From UBA1715 sp036752345 (GTDB taxonomy: Bacteria > Bacteroidota > Bacteroidia > Bacteroidales > UBA1715): a stretch of 25,745 nucleotides of DNA. The translations under genes and the position numbers were made by a program. Positions 1 to 8,421 of the stretch are shown here, piece by piece. Numbering within the stretch: the stretch's first letter is position 1; each line of letters begins with the position of its first letter. The notes beneath the pieces are model-generated. The model was not told the DNA's origin, searched no databases, and worked only from the letters and a program-made list of their open reading frames with translations. The stretch lies in NCBI GenBank assembly GCA_036752345.1, contig DAIOSV010000035.1, forward strand, positions 1-25,745, read 5' to 3'.

Positions 1-1400
1 CCATCATGCTTTTCGAGCACTAAAAATTCAGTCACGGAAGGTTTTCCATATTCAAAATCAACCAATTGCCGAGGTCTGTCAGTAATATCGGGACGTAAAG
101 GGAGCGAGATAGTTCCTGAATGCTGAGAAATTTCGCCATCAAGAATAGCCACATAGCATTTTTGCACGGTACGTTCACTAAATTGTTGTTGCAGTGTTTT
201 TTGAACTGCTTCATTTTTCGCAATCACAAGCAAGCCTGACGTTTCCATATCCAACCTGTGCACCATAAACACCTCTGCTCCGCAATGATTTCTTGCCCAA
301 TCGTAGGCTGTAGGCAATGAATTCTTACCGCGCACCGAAAGCATTCCCGAAGGTTTGTCTATCACCAGCAACACATCATCTTCATACACCACAGTCACCA
401 TACCTTGCGCGTTATTTTTTAGCAATGGATTCTCTTCCACCTCCAGCCCTTGCAACATGTACGACAAAATAGGCTCACACTTCTGTTTGCATGCAGGATA
501 ATAGTTTCCACTCTCACGAATCTCTTGTTTGGGAGAAGCACCCAACCAAAATTCCGCCATAGCTATGGGTCGCAAATGCTGCGTGTATGCGTATTGCAGC
601 AAACGTGGTCCGGCACATTCACCGGAACCGGCAGGAGGAACTCCTCTGTCTGTTTTTACGAATATGTTCAATAAATTTTCGGTACCGCCGTTTGCATTTC
701 GGAACAAAAAACCGGAAAACAACTTCTTTTGCAGCTCAGCAGACTTTTTTGCCCTCGTTTGCTTCAATGTTTCTATTTGTTGTTCGTATTCCGAGCAATC
801 TTGCTCCAACATTTTAATTGTCTCATGTAAAGAATGTTCCAATCGTTTGTACTCCGCTTTTTGAAATTGACTTTCGCGTATCAATTCGCTCAAAACCTCC
901 TTTGATGGTTGCTGCAATCGAAGATTGTCACGTTCACGTTTTGCCGTTTGCATCGTGGCTTTCATGGCCGACAAACGGTCTGCTTTTGCTGCTTTTGCCT
1001 GTGCAATACGGAGTTTTCTCGCAGTGTATTCGCCATCGTGCTCAATTGCTTCTATTTCGCGGTTTATTGCGGAAATCTCTGCCTCCTCATCAAGGAAGAA
1101 AGTTCGGTCGGCAAGAATGTCAAACACGGGAGGTACAAAATACTCATGCACATTTTTTTCTGCCAATAGTCCCGAAAAAGCAGCAACAAAGCCTATCTCC
1201 TGTTGTTCATTTTCTACCACCAATACACCAAACATTTTTCCATCACAAGACACTTGGAATTCAGCATCACGAGCAAGCACATACGTTTCTACTTCCTTTG
1301 CTGCCATCACGCACAAGCTATGCGGCGTGTAGCAAAACGGGCACGTAAATTTTTGTGGCAACGCAATGTCTGAAATACTATTGGAAAAACGATGAAACAT
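1..1400 (-). CDS. RluA-family pseudouridine synthase with long N-terminal coiled-coil extension (3' end cut by window edge)
   Basis: Reading the minus strand from an ATG at 1400 gives an open frame of 466 codons that runs off the left edge with no stop. The C-terminal part is an RluA-type RNA pseudouridine synthase: the catalytic motif HRLD is seen at residues 381-384 (D384 the expected nucleophile), inside the block MVHRLDMETSGLLVIAK. Residues about 110-240 are rich in E, K, A and Q and look like a long coiled coil; this is followed by a block with GECAGPRLLQYA and YYPACKQKCEPIL. The first 30 residues hold C20-P-F-C23, H27 and C30, a possible but untested metal site. Bacteroidota have a family of about 550 residues with this architecture, so roughly 80 residues are probably missing. 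The target uridine cannot be told from sequence. It is divergent from the esterase at 1451. Confidence 0.88.
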   Translation of the reverse strand, partial: MFHRFSNSISDIALPQKFTCPFCYTPHSLCVMAAKEVETYVLARDAEFQVSCDGKMFGVLVVENEQQEIGFVAAFSGLLAEKNVHEYFVPPVFDILADRTFFLDEEAEISAINREIEAIEHDGEYTARKLRIAQAKAAKADRLSAMKATMQTAKRERDNLRLQQPSKEVLSELIRESQFQKAEYKRLEHSLHETIKMLEQDCSEYEQQIETLKQTRAKKSAELQKKLFSGFLFRNANGGTENLLNIFVKTDRGVPPAGSGECAGPRLLQYAYTQHLRPIAMAEFWLGASPKQEIRESGNYYPACKQKCEPILSYMLQGLEVEENPLLKNNAQGMVTVVYEDDVLLVIDKPSGMLSVRGKNSLPTAYDWARNHCGAEVFMVHRLDMETSGLLVIAKNEAVQKTLQQQFSERTVQKCYVAILDGEISQHSGTISLPLRPDITDRPRQLVDFEYGKPSVTEFLVLEKHD

Positions 1401-1450
1401 AGCATCAATGAATTTCCAACAAAAATAGTATTTTTACACAAAAGATTTCT
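1401..1450. promoter_or_regulatory. Divergent promoter region between the pseudouridine synthase and the esterase
   Basis: Only 50 bases separate the two divergent start codons. On the minus strand TATTTTTG (1427 to 1420) fits the Bacteroidota -7 element TAnnTTTG and lies 19 bases before the ATG at 1400. On the plus strand TATTTTTA (1429-1436) fits in 7 of 8 positions. The two elements lie back to back, so the genes may compete for polymerase. No well-spaced -33 TTTG is seen for either. Confidence 0.45.
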
Positions 1451-2695
1451 ATGGCTCATTATTGCATACGATACGCTCGAAACAACGGAAGGTTTTCACC
1501 TTGTTCCATGATTAACGGCATAGAGCCTTGCGAACATCCAACATCGTTTCCACAAAACAGAGGAAGTCTTGACAAACTGCTCAAACACGGCATAATAGCG
1601 CAAAGTGAAGATTCTTTCATACTAAACATCTGGACTCCCGATACGGAAGAGAAAAAACCGGTGCTTTTTTGGATACACGGCGGTGCTTTTTCGGATGGCT
1701 CAAGCAACGACAAGCAAAATGATGCAACCGTTCTTGCGAGCCAAGCGGATTGCGTTGTTGTGAGTGTTTCATATCGTTTGGGATTGTTGGGTACGGCCTA
1801 TTTTGATGGTATTCCACAAAAAAATTGTGGTCTACATGACATTATTACCGCACTAGAATGGACAAACACCTACATAGAAAAATACAATGGCGACAACACC
1901 AACGTCACTATTGGCGGGCAATCGTCCGGTGCATGGTATGCAATGGCACTATTCACCTCGCCCCGACTGCAACACTTGTTTCAGAAAGCCCTGTTCTTAA
2001 GTTGGCCGGGAACTATGAAAGCTCAAACTGCAGACGTGGAACGAGAAATTTATTCTCGCTTTTTGATGGAAATAAAAAAACTCCAAGGAAATCCTGACGA
2101 CATTGCGAACGTCCCCATTGATACGTTTCTCAAAGCACAAAGAGTTGTGGGAAGAAAAAACAAAACGAAATACAAATTCAATGTTCCATTCCTCCCTATG
2201 ATAGAGCCTGACTATGTTTCCGATAATTTTTACGAAGCAATTAAACACACCACGAAAAAGGTATGGTTGCAATTCACCAAAAACGAATGCGGTGCCTATG
2301 TATATCGCTTACCTATCAGTAAACATTTTCCATTGCATGTACTTTCTAAGTTTATACTACAATATTGTCCCGAAAACGCATATGCAAAACTGAAAGCAAA
2401 CAAAAAACGCACACACAACGCATATCAAGCAACCATAGACGTTACTACAGAAGAATTGTTTAAGCATCCTTCAAAAACAATAGCAGAAAGCTTGCAAGAA
2501 CGAGCAGAACTACACGAATTTGATTACCCTGCCGTAAATCCCAAAATCCAATGTTGCCATTGCTTTGACATCCCTTTTGTATTCGGCTGTTTTGATGCGT
2601 GGAAAGAGAGTAAAATTCTAATAGGAAACGATTTTGAAACAATGAAAAATGAATCGTTGAAACTGCAAGGAAAAATTAAACGATTTATGCAATAA
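1451..2695 (+). CDS. Type-B carboxylesterase (alpha/beta hydrolase), cytoplasmic and short
   Basis: This 414-residue protein has the marks of the type-B carboxylesterase/cholinesterase family, which hydrolyses carboxylic esters. Visible in order: SEDSFILNIWTP, the oxyanion-hole loop HGG (76-78) in FWIHGGAF, SVSYRLGLLG, NCGLHDIITALEW, the nucleophile elbow GQSSG with S158, an acid residue E279 in the context TKNECG, and the catalytic histidine H370 before DIPFVFG. The full Ser-Glu-His triad is therefore present. Bacterial members usually have about 480-550 residues, so the lid region between residues 180 and 360 is shortened. No signal peptide is seen, unlike many Bacteroidota members. The natural substrate is unknown. 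It stands alone, and the next gene has its own promoter. Confidence 0.85.
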   Translation: MAHYCIRYARNNGRFSPCSMINGIEPCEHPTSFPQNRGSLDKLLKHGIIAQSEDSFILNIWTPDTEEKKPVLFWIHGGAFSDGSSNDKQNDATVLASQADCVVVSVSYRLGLLGTAYFDGIPQKNCGLHDIITALEWTNTYIEKYNGDNTNVTIGGQSSGAWYAMALFTSPRLQHLFQKALFLSWPGTMKAQTADVEREIYSRFLMEIKKLQGNPDDIANVPIDTFLKAQRVVGRKNKTKYKFNVPFLPMIEPDYVSDNFYEAIKHTTKKVWLQFTKNECGAYVYRLPISKHFPLHVLSKFILQYCPENAYAKLKANKKRTHNAYQATIDVTTEELFKHPSKTIAESLQERAELHEFDYPAVNPKIQCCHCFDIPFVFGCFDAWKESKILIGNDFETMKNESLKLQGKIKRFMQ

Positions 2696-2720
2696 TAGAG
2701 AAAGCAGTTCCGTTTTTACG

Positions 2721-2751
2721 TTTGTTTATAGGAAAAAGATTGTTACTTTTG
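2721..2751 (+). promoter_or_regulatory. Bacteroidota-type promoter for the uppS-bamA-ompH operon
   Basis: TTTG at 2721-2724 and TACTTTTG at 2744-2751 are separated by 19 bases, a perfect match to the Bacteroidota housekeeping promoter TTTG-N19-TAnnTTTG. Transcription would start near 2758, giving a leader of about 60 bases before the uppS ATG. Confidence 0.75.
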
Positions 2752-2752
2752 G

Positions 2753-2779
2753 ACACTCAAAAAGTGTTTGTGTAAACAC
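2753..2779 (+). other. Two overlapping inverted repeats in the uppS leader
   Basis: ACACT (2753-2757) can pair with AGTGT (2763-2767), and GTGTTT (2764-2769) can pair with AAACAC (2774-2779). The two share GTGT and so exclude one another. The first would be only partly transcribed if transcription starts near 2758. They could be an operator or a leader structure; a role is inference only. Confidence 0.35.
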
Positions 2780-2817
2780 GATAATTTTGGGGTAGCCTTA
2801 TTTGTATAAATAACAGA

Positions 2818-3561
2818 ATGAGTAGAGTGCAAAACGAAATAGATAATACCAAACTACCAAAACACGTTGCCATTACAATGGACGGAAACGGACGTTGGGC
2901 AAAAGAGAAAGGTAACATTCGCTTAATAGGTCACAAACAAGGAGTTGCCACGGTAAACGAAATAGTTAGCGTGGCGGCAGAATTAGGTATTAAATATCTT
3001 ACACTATACACATTTTCAACGGAAAATTGGAATCGTCCAAAAGACGAAGTTTTTGGTTTGATGGATTTACTCATCAGTGCTACCAAAACATACCTCAATA
3101 AATTACTTGCCAACAATGTGCGTCTGCGCGTTATTGGTGATTTTCAAACACTTCCTCCAAGCGTACAAAAATCATTGACGGAGGCTTTAGAGAAAACAAA
3201 AAACAACACAGGGCTGAATCTTATTCTCGCAATTAGTTACAGTGGACGTTGGGACATTACAAAAATGGTACAATCCGTTGCAAAACAATGCGTTGAAGGA
3301 ACCATTTCTCCTGACCAAATTACCGCAGAAACAATTCAGTCAAATTTATGCACCAACGATATTCCCGACCCTGAATTGCTTATTCGCACAAGTGGTGAAT
3401 ATAGAATTAGTAATTTCTTGCTTTGGCAAATTGCATACACCGAACTCTACTTTACCGATGTGCTTTGGCCCGATTTTACGAAAGAAGAGTTCATTAACGC
3501 TATCATAAATTTTCAAAACAGACAACGTCGTTTTGGAAAAACTGAAAGCACCCAAATTTAA
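2818..3561 (+). CDS. uppS: Undecaprenyl diphosphate synthase (cis-prenyltransferase)
   Basis: UppS condenses eight isopentenyl diphosphates onto farnesyl diphosphate to make the C55 lipid carrier for peptidoglycan and surface glycans. The 247-residue length is normal. Seen: the substrate-binding motif MDGNGRWA with the catalytic D22, the FSTENWNRP motif, and near the C-terminus RTSGEYRISNFLLWQ and the block YTELYFTDVLWPDF, both family signatures. It is the first gene of an operon, 10 bases upstream of bamA; uppS next to bamA is a common Bacteroidota order that links lipid-carrier supply to outer-membrane assembly. Confidence 0.97.
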   Translation: MSRVQNEIDNTKLPKHVAITMDGNGRWAKEKGNIRLIGHKQGVATVNEIVSVAAELGIKYLTLYTFSTENWNRPKDEVFGLMDLLISATKTYLNKLLANNVRLRVIGDFQTLPPSVQKSLTEALEKTKNNTGLNLILAISYSGRWDITKMVQSVAKQCVEGTISPDQITAETIQSNLCTNDIPDPELLIRTSGEYRISNFLLWQIAYTELYFTDVLWPDFTKEEFINAIINFQNRQRRFGKTESTQI

Positions 3562-3571
3562 AACAAACTGA

Positions 3572-6016
3572 ATGAAAAAATTAGTATCGTTTCTCATTAT
3601 ACTATTCTGTAGCACAACAATTTTGTGGGCACAGTCAACAGTAAAAAAATATATCATTGCAGGCATTGAAGTAGAAGGTGCAAAAACCTTACAAACGCCT
3701 CCTATCATTAGAACTACAGGACTCTTTGTTGGACAAGAAATTACCGTTCCCGGACCGGAAATTACGGCAGCAATAGAAAAACTCTGGGAACAAGGATTAT
3801 TTGCCGATGCAAAAATTCTTGCTTCAAAATATGAAGGTGACAATATTTATCTTACCATAGTCATCAAAGAGCGTTCACGACTCAATTCGGTAAGCCTTGT
3901 TGGCATAAAGAAATCAGAACAAAATGACATAAAAGAATTTTTGGACTTCAAAACACACATGCAAGTTACTGAAAACCAAAAAGATGTAGCGGCTAAAAAA
4001 ATCCGTAACTATTACAATGATAAAGGTTTTAGGAATGCCGAGATAACTATTGACGAAAAAATTGACACATCAGAATTTAATACCTCAAACATCATTATCA
4101 CTATCAACAAGCATCACAGAGTGAAAATTGATGATATTGTTTTCCAGGGGAATCAAGCAATTAAAAGCAGCAAACTACATCGTACCATGAAAAACACCAA
4201 AAGAAAAGTATGGTACGTTCTCAAACGATCTAAATACATAGAGAAAGACTATGAAACTGACAAAAAGAGCATTATTGACAAATACAAAAAACTTGGGTAC
4301 CGCGATGCTAAAATAGCGAGAGACAGCGTTTATGACATAGACTCAACAATGATGCACATAGAAATGACCATTGATGAAGGGAAAAAATACTACTTCGGAA
4401 ACATTTCATGGATAGGCAACTCTGTTTATACAACCGACGTACTTAACAAAGTACTAGGAATTGACAAAGGTGACATATATGATGAAAGCTTATTGCAAGA
4501 AAAAATCTATGGATTGGAAGGTGTTAGTTCACTCTACCTTGACAATGGGTACTTGTTTTTCAATGCCGACCCTGTAGAATTAGGCTCAGACTCAGACTCT
4601 ATTGACATTCAAATACGTATCTACGAAGGACAACAAGCAACTATCAACAATGTGTCGGTTGAGGGAAATACCAAAACCAACGACCATGTTATTTACCGCG
4701 AACTACGTACTCGTCCGGGAGAATTATTCAGCCGTGCCGACATCATTAGAACACAACGTGAGCTTGCAATGTTAGGCTATTTCGATCCTGAAACAATGCA
4801 AGTCAATCCGGTTCCAAATCCTCTTGATGGTACCGTTGATATAGAATACGTTTTGCAAGAGAAATCAACCGATCAAATTGAATTATCACTTGGTTGGAGT
4901 GGTAAATATTTCCTTGGTTCTGTAAAATTGGTACTTAATAATTTCTCGCTTCGCAATTGCCTTCACAAAGAATATTGGAAACCAATACCTTCTGGCGATG
5001 GACAATCGTTGAGCCTTAGTGTTTCAGCCAATACGAGATACTATCAATACTATAATTTCTCTTTCACAGAGCCTTGGTTTGGTGGCAAAAAGCCAAACGC
5101 ATTAACCGTTTCTGCTTATTACTCGGTGAGAGCAAATGGCTATGACAGAAGCAGTGATTACTATGGGAATTGGCGTACAATTGGTTTGTCGGTTGGGTTA
5201 GAACGAGACTTAAAAGTTCCTGACGACTACTTTACGCTCTACAACGACGTAAGCATAAAACGCTATAAATTAAATAATTACAACCTATACTTACCAACAA
5301 CATTGCCCGACAGTCTTACTGCACGTTGTTTGACATTTGGAACAACGTTAGCACGTAATTCTATCGACCAACCATTGTTCCCACGAAGAGGTTCTTCATT
5401 CTCGCTACGTCTTGAATTGACACCACCATTTTCATTATTCCGAAGCGATCCAAACGCCGACATAAGTGACGTAGAACGTTACAAATGGATAGAATACCAC
5501 AAATGGACATTCAAATCAAAAATGTATAGCCAACTTGTTGGAGACCTCGTGCTAGAAACGAGAATTGACTTTGGATACGTTGGTAGCTACAACAAAAATT
5601 TCAAGACTCCATTTGAACGATTTGATATTGGTGGTGATGGTTTGAGCAACGTATATTATTACGGAACGGACTTCGTTCCTATGCGCGGCTATCAAGCTTC
5701 AGCATTGAATCCTGACAACAATGGTGGTGCATTCCTTTACGATAAATTCTCACTCGAATTGCGCTATCCGCTTGCTCTAAAACAAGAAACGACTATTTAT
5801 GTACTTGCCTTTGCCGAAGCAGCAAATGCCTGGATGCACATATCTGATTTTAACCCCTTTGATGCAAAAAGAAGTGCAGGTGGCGGTATTAGACTTTATA
5901 TTCCAATGATGGGACTTTTAGGATTTGATTTAGGATACGGATTCGATAAAATATCAGGAAAATCTGATGAAGTAAGAGGATGGCAACCATCTTTCGTATT
6001 AGGCCAACAATTTTAA
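3572..6016 (+). CDS. bamA: Outer-membrane protein assembly factor BamA
   Basis: BamA is the central beta-barrel insertase of the BAM complex. The 814-residue protein starts with a signal peptide (about 1-20, ending LWAQ). Five POTRA domains follow, each marked by a beginning such as AGIEVEGAKTL, NSVSLVGIKK, DDIVFQGNQAI, GNISWIGNSVY and NNVSVEGNTKTN, up to about residue 430. The rest is the 16-strand barrel, with the conserved loop-6 motif as MRGY (704-707, matching the family's VRGF/Y) and a C-terminal phenylalanine in the last strand (FVLGQQF), the usual barrel-assembly signal. The spacing is 10 bases after uppS and 11 bases before the first ompH gene, so one transcript is likely. Length and domains are normal for the phylum. 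Confidence 0.97.
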   Translation: MKKLVSFLIILFCSTTILWAQSTVKKYIIAGIEVEGAKTLQTPPIIRTTGLFVGQEITVPGPEITAAIEKLWEQGLFADAKILASKYEGDNIYLTIVIKERSRLNSVSLVGIKKSEQNDIKEFLDFKTHMQVTENQKDVAAKKIRNYYNDKGFRNAEITIDEKIDTSEFNTSNIIITINKHHRVKIDDIVFQGNQAIKSSKLHRTMKNTKRKVWYVLKRSKYIEKDYETDKKSIIDKYKKLGYRDAKIARDSVYDIDSTMMHIEMTIDEGKKYYFGNISWIGNSVYTTDVLNKVLGIDKGDIYDESLLQEKIYGLEGVSSLYLDNGYLFFNADPVELGSDSDSIDIQIRIYEGQQATINNVSVEGNTKTNDHVIYRELRTRPGELFSRADIIRTQRELAMLGYFDPETMQVNPVPNPLDGTVDIEYVLQEKSTDQIELSLGWSGKYFLGSVKLVLNNFSLRNCLHKEYWKPIPSGDGQSLSLSVSANTRYYQYYNFSFTEPWFGGKKPNALTVSAYYSVRANGYDRSSDYYGNWRTIGLSVGLERDLKVPDDYFTLYNDVSIKRYKLNNYNLYLPTTLPDSLTARCLTFGTTLARNSIDQPLFPRRGSSFSLRLELTPPFSLFRSDPNADISDVERYKWIEYHKWTFKSKMYSQLVGDLVLETRIDFGYVGSYNKNFKTPFERFDIGGDGLSNVYYYGTDFVPMRGYQASALNPDNNGGAFLYDKFSLELRYPLALKQETTIYVLAFAEAANAWMHISDFNPFDAKRSAGGGIRLYIPMMGLLGFDLGYGFDKISGKSDEVRGWQPSFVLGQQF

Positions 6017-6027
6017 ATATTATAGCG

Positions 6028-6455
6028 ATGAAAAAACTACTAATTCTATTTGCTAGCCTTTTTATAGCAACATTAGGCTACTCACAAAAAACGGTGTATG
6101 TTGATACTGACTATCTTTTAAGCAAAATTCCAGCGTACAAAGAAGCACAACAACAAATTGATGATTTATCTAAAACATGGCAATCGGAAATTGAAGAACA
6201 ACGTACGGCACTTGATGCTCTTTACAAACAATATCAAGTAGACAAAGTATTATTGTCAAACGATATGAAAGCCAAAAGAGAACAAGAAATTCTTGATAAA
6301 GAAAAAGAACTCAAAGAATTACAGAAAAAACGTTTTGGCACTGATGGCGACAGAGTGAAAAAAGAAGAAGAATTGATTAAACCTATTCAAGACGAGATTT
6401 TCAATGCCATAAAGGAATTGGCGGCAAATCAAGGATATGCATTTGTTATTGATGC
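6028..6455 (+). CDS. Skp/OmpH-family periplasmic chaperone, first copy (3' end lost in N gap)
   Basis: Skp-like trimeric chaperones carry unfolded outer-membrane proteins across the periplasm to BamA. The ATG at 6028 gives a clear signal peptide (ending GYSQ); an in-frame ATG at 5980 lies inside bamA and is not credible. The mature part has the family pattern: a short strand TVYVDTDYLLSKIPAY, a long charged coiled coil (about residues 40-125, rich in E, K and Q) and the returning strand GYAFVID just before the gap. A family member should end 20-30 residues later, so this copy most likely stops inside the N run. It directly follows bamA, which supports the role. Confidence 0.87.
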
Positions 6456-6555
6456 NNNNNNNNNNNNNNNNNNNNNNNNNNNNNNNNNNNNNNNNNNNNN
6501 NNNNNNNNNNNNNNNNNNNNNNNNNNNNNNNNNNNNNNNNNNNNNNNNNNNNNNN
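6456..6555. other. Assembly gap (100 N)
   Basis: Exactly 100 N; the same size as the second gap at 16887-16986, so it is a placeholder of unknown true length. It hides the end of one Skp-like gene and the start of the next. Confidence 0.98.
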
Positions 6556-6960
6556 ATGCCTGAAAAAGCAGAAGCTCAAAAAACCATAGAAAAAGAATAC
6601 AACGAAATGAAAGGCATCATAGAAAGTATGTCTGTTGAATTCAACAAAAAATATCTTGCTTACAATGCACAACAAGACACCCTGTCTAAAGCAAGCAAAC
6701 AACTTTTAGAACAAGAATTGCAAGACATGCAAAATCGCATTACTCAATATCAAAGTAATGCAGAGTCACAATTAACACAACGCCAACAAGAATTGATGCA
6801 ACCTCTTCTTGACAAAGCAGAAGCTGCAATTAAAACAGTTGCAACAAGAGAAGGATTCCTTTACATTTTTGATACAAGCACAGGAAGCCAAGTTCTTTTT
6901 CACTCTGACAAGAGCATTGACCTAATGCCAATGGTTAAAAAAGAATTAGGAATTCAATAA
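6556..6960 (+). CDS. Skp/OmpH-family periplasmic chaperone, second copy (5' end lost in N gap)
   Basis: After the gap 134 residues remain in frame to a stop at 6960. The first visible words, MPEKAEAQKTIEKEYNEM, correspond to the part of an OmpH protein that follows the first strand (compare IPAYKEAQQQIDDL in the first copy), so the visible ATG at 6556 is probably internal and a signal peptide plus first strand are missing. The rest is coiled coil followed by the closing strand GFLYIFDTSTGSQVLF and the tail VKKELGIQ. It is probably a separate gene, the last of the uppS-bamA operon, rather than a fusion with the first copy. A strong terminator follows at 7009-7041. Confidence 0.82.
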   Translation: MPEKAEAQKTIEKEYNEMKGIIESMSVEFNKKYLAYNAQQDTLSKASKQLLEQELQDMQNRITQYQSNAESQLTQRQQELMQPLLDKAEAAIKTVATREGFLYIFDTSTGSQVLFHSDKSIDLMPMVKKELGIQ

Positions 6961-7008
6961 TACAAGGTTCACGCATCGTGAATTTTGGCTTAAAACATAG
7001 TTACAATG

Positions 7009-7041
7009 CCCGAAAATGAAAATTTTTGGGTATTTTTTTTT
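7009..7041 (+). terminator. Rho-independent terminator of the uppS-bamA-ompH operon
   Basis: CCCGAAAA (7009-7016) pairs with TTTTTGGG (7023-7030) with one G-T pair and a 6-base loop, followed by T-A-T9. A weaker hairpin, TTCACG-CAT-CGTGAA, lies just upstream at 6968-6982. Confidence 0.82.
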
Positions 7042-7067
7042 ACATAGTACTACCATTTACTACCTAA

Positions 7068-7100
7068 TTTCTCGTTACTAAAATAAATTCGGTATATTTG
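7068..7100 (+). promoter_or_regulatory. Promoter for the ligase-acyltransferase pair
   Basis: TATATTTG (7093-7100) matches TAnnTTTG; TTTC at 7068-7071, 21 bases upstream, is a near-match to the -33 TTTG. The distance to the ATG at 7120 is about 20 bases. Confidence 0.6.
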
Positions 7101-7119
7101 TACAAAATCAAAGGATGTG

Positions 7120-8415
7120 ATGTTCAAACCATCTATAGAATATGAGCCCCTTGAGGTAATTAAAAAATTTCAAGAAGGCAAAATGCAAGAATTATTAGAG
7201 TACTTGCACGCAAAATCACCTTTCTATCAAAACATGTTCGCCAAAGAACATATTGATATCACAAAGGTCAAAACATTGGAAGATCTTCGAAACATTCCGT
7301 TTACAACAAAAGAAGACTTACAACTACACAATGAAGATTTCTTATGCGTTCCCAAACAAATGATTGTGGACTATATGTCGACTTCGGGAACGCTGAGCGA
7401 ACCTACTACCTTTGCCGCTACAGCCAACGACTGGAAACGCCTCGCCTACAATGAAGCAATTTCGTTCACCTGCGCCGATGGTGGCCAAGGAGAAATTTAC
7501 CAATTAATGACTACACTTGACAAACGATTTATGGCAGGTTTGGCTTACTTTGAGGGAGTTAAACTTATGGGATCGTCTGTTATTCGTGTCGGGAATGGCA
7601 TTCCGGCACTCCAATGGGAAACGATAAAACGCCTCAAACCAAATGCAATTATTTGCGTACCGTCGTTCATCCTCCGCATTATAAAATTCGCCGAAGAAAA
7701 TGGCATTGATTACAAGAATTGTAGCGTAAAGAAAGCTGTATGCATTGGCGAAAATCTACGAAATGAAGATTTCTCACTCAATCTGCTCGGCTCACGCATC
7801 AAAGAAAAATGGGATATAAAATTATATTCTACCTATGCTTCTACCGAAATGGGCACTTCATTCTGCGAATGCGGTGCAGGCAAAGGAGGACACCATCATC
7901 CCGAATTAATTATCTGCGAAATTATTGATGAGGACGGAAACAATGTGAAAGAAGGCGAATATGGAGAATTAACGGTAAGCACTCTTGGTGTAGAAGGTAT
8001 GCCACTACTCCGCTTCCGTACCGGCGATATTGCTTGTTTCCATTACGAGCCATGCACATGCGGACGAACCACCATGCGCATAAGCCCACTCAAAGGTCGA
8101 AAAAATCAAATGTTGAAAGTAAAAGGTACAACGCTGTATCCCGCTGCAATTTTTGATATTCTTGACAATGTTGATTATGTTGAAAATTATCTTGTAGAAG
8201 CAAATACCAATGAGATTGGAATGGACAACGTGACCGTTGTCATTGGATGTAAAAACCCGAACGAAGAACTCATTAAAGATCTAAAAGATAGATTTAGAGC
8301 AAGAATACGTATAGCTCCAGATATTTTATTCCGCCCAATTGATGAAATCAACAAACGGAATTTTCCTGAAGCAAAACGAAAACCAATTAAATTTTTTGAT
8401 AATCGTAAAAAATAA
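7120..8415 (+). CDS. PaaK-like adenylate-forming acyl/aryl-CoA ligase
   Basis: The 431-residue protein belongs to the phenylacetate-CoA ligase (PaaK) branch of the ANL superfamily, which activates a carboxylate with ATP and usually passes it to CoA. Seen: the phosphate-binding loop MSTSGTLSEPTTF (around 86-97), YASTEMG (239-245, the A5-type motif), RTGD (300-303) and the hinge-like stretch GRKNQMLKVKGTTLYP. Cysteine and histidine clusters FCECGAGKGGHHH and CTCGRT occur where PaaK-like enzymes carry a metal-binding loop. I chose the ATG at 7120, preceded by AAAGGA, over the in-frame GTG one codon earlier. The acyltransferase follows after 6 bases, so the activated product may be handed to it. 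The substrate is not known; phenylacetate should not be assumed. Confidence 0.82.
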   Translation: MFKPSIEYEPLEVIKKFQEGKMQELLEYLHAKSPFYQNMFAKEHIDITKVKTLEDLRNIPFTTKEDLQLHNEDFLCVPKQMIVDYMSTSGTLSEPTTFAATANDWKRLAYNEAISFTCADGGQGEIYQLMTTLDKRFMAGLAYFEGVKLMGSSVIRVGNGIPALQWETIKRLKPNAIICVPSFILRIIKFAEENGIDYKNCSVKKAVCIGENLRNEDFSLNLLGSRIKEKWDIKLYSTYASTEMGTSFCECGAGKGGHHHPELIICEIIDEDGNNVKEGEYGELTVSTLGVEGMPLLRFRTGDIACFHYEPCTCGRTTMRISPLKGRKNQMLKVKGTTLYPAAIFDILDNVDYVENYLVEANTNEIGMDNVTVVIGCKNPNEELIKDLKDRFRARIRIAPDILFRPIDEINKRNFPEAKRKPIKFFDNRKK

Positions 8416-8421
8416 CCCATC

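Noticed and set aside
818..1348. Plus-strand open frames of up to 176 codons opposite the pseudouridine synthase
   Set aside because: They are antisense to a continuous minus-strand frame with clear RluA motifs; their translations show no family pattern.
3346..3843. Minus-strand frame of 165 codons across the uppS-bamA junction
   Set aside because: Antisense to two certain genes and without recognisable features.
5980..6027. Upstream ATG for the first ompH gene
   Set aside because: It lies in the bamA coding region and would put 16 unrelated residues before a perfect signal peptide.
7117..7119. GTG start for the ligase
   Set aside because: The next codon is ATG with a suitable AAAGGA five bases upstream; the GTG adds nothing.
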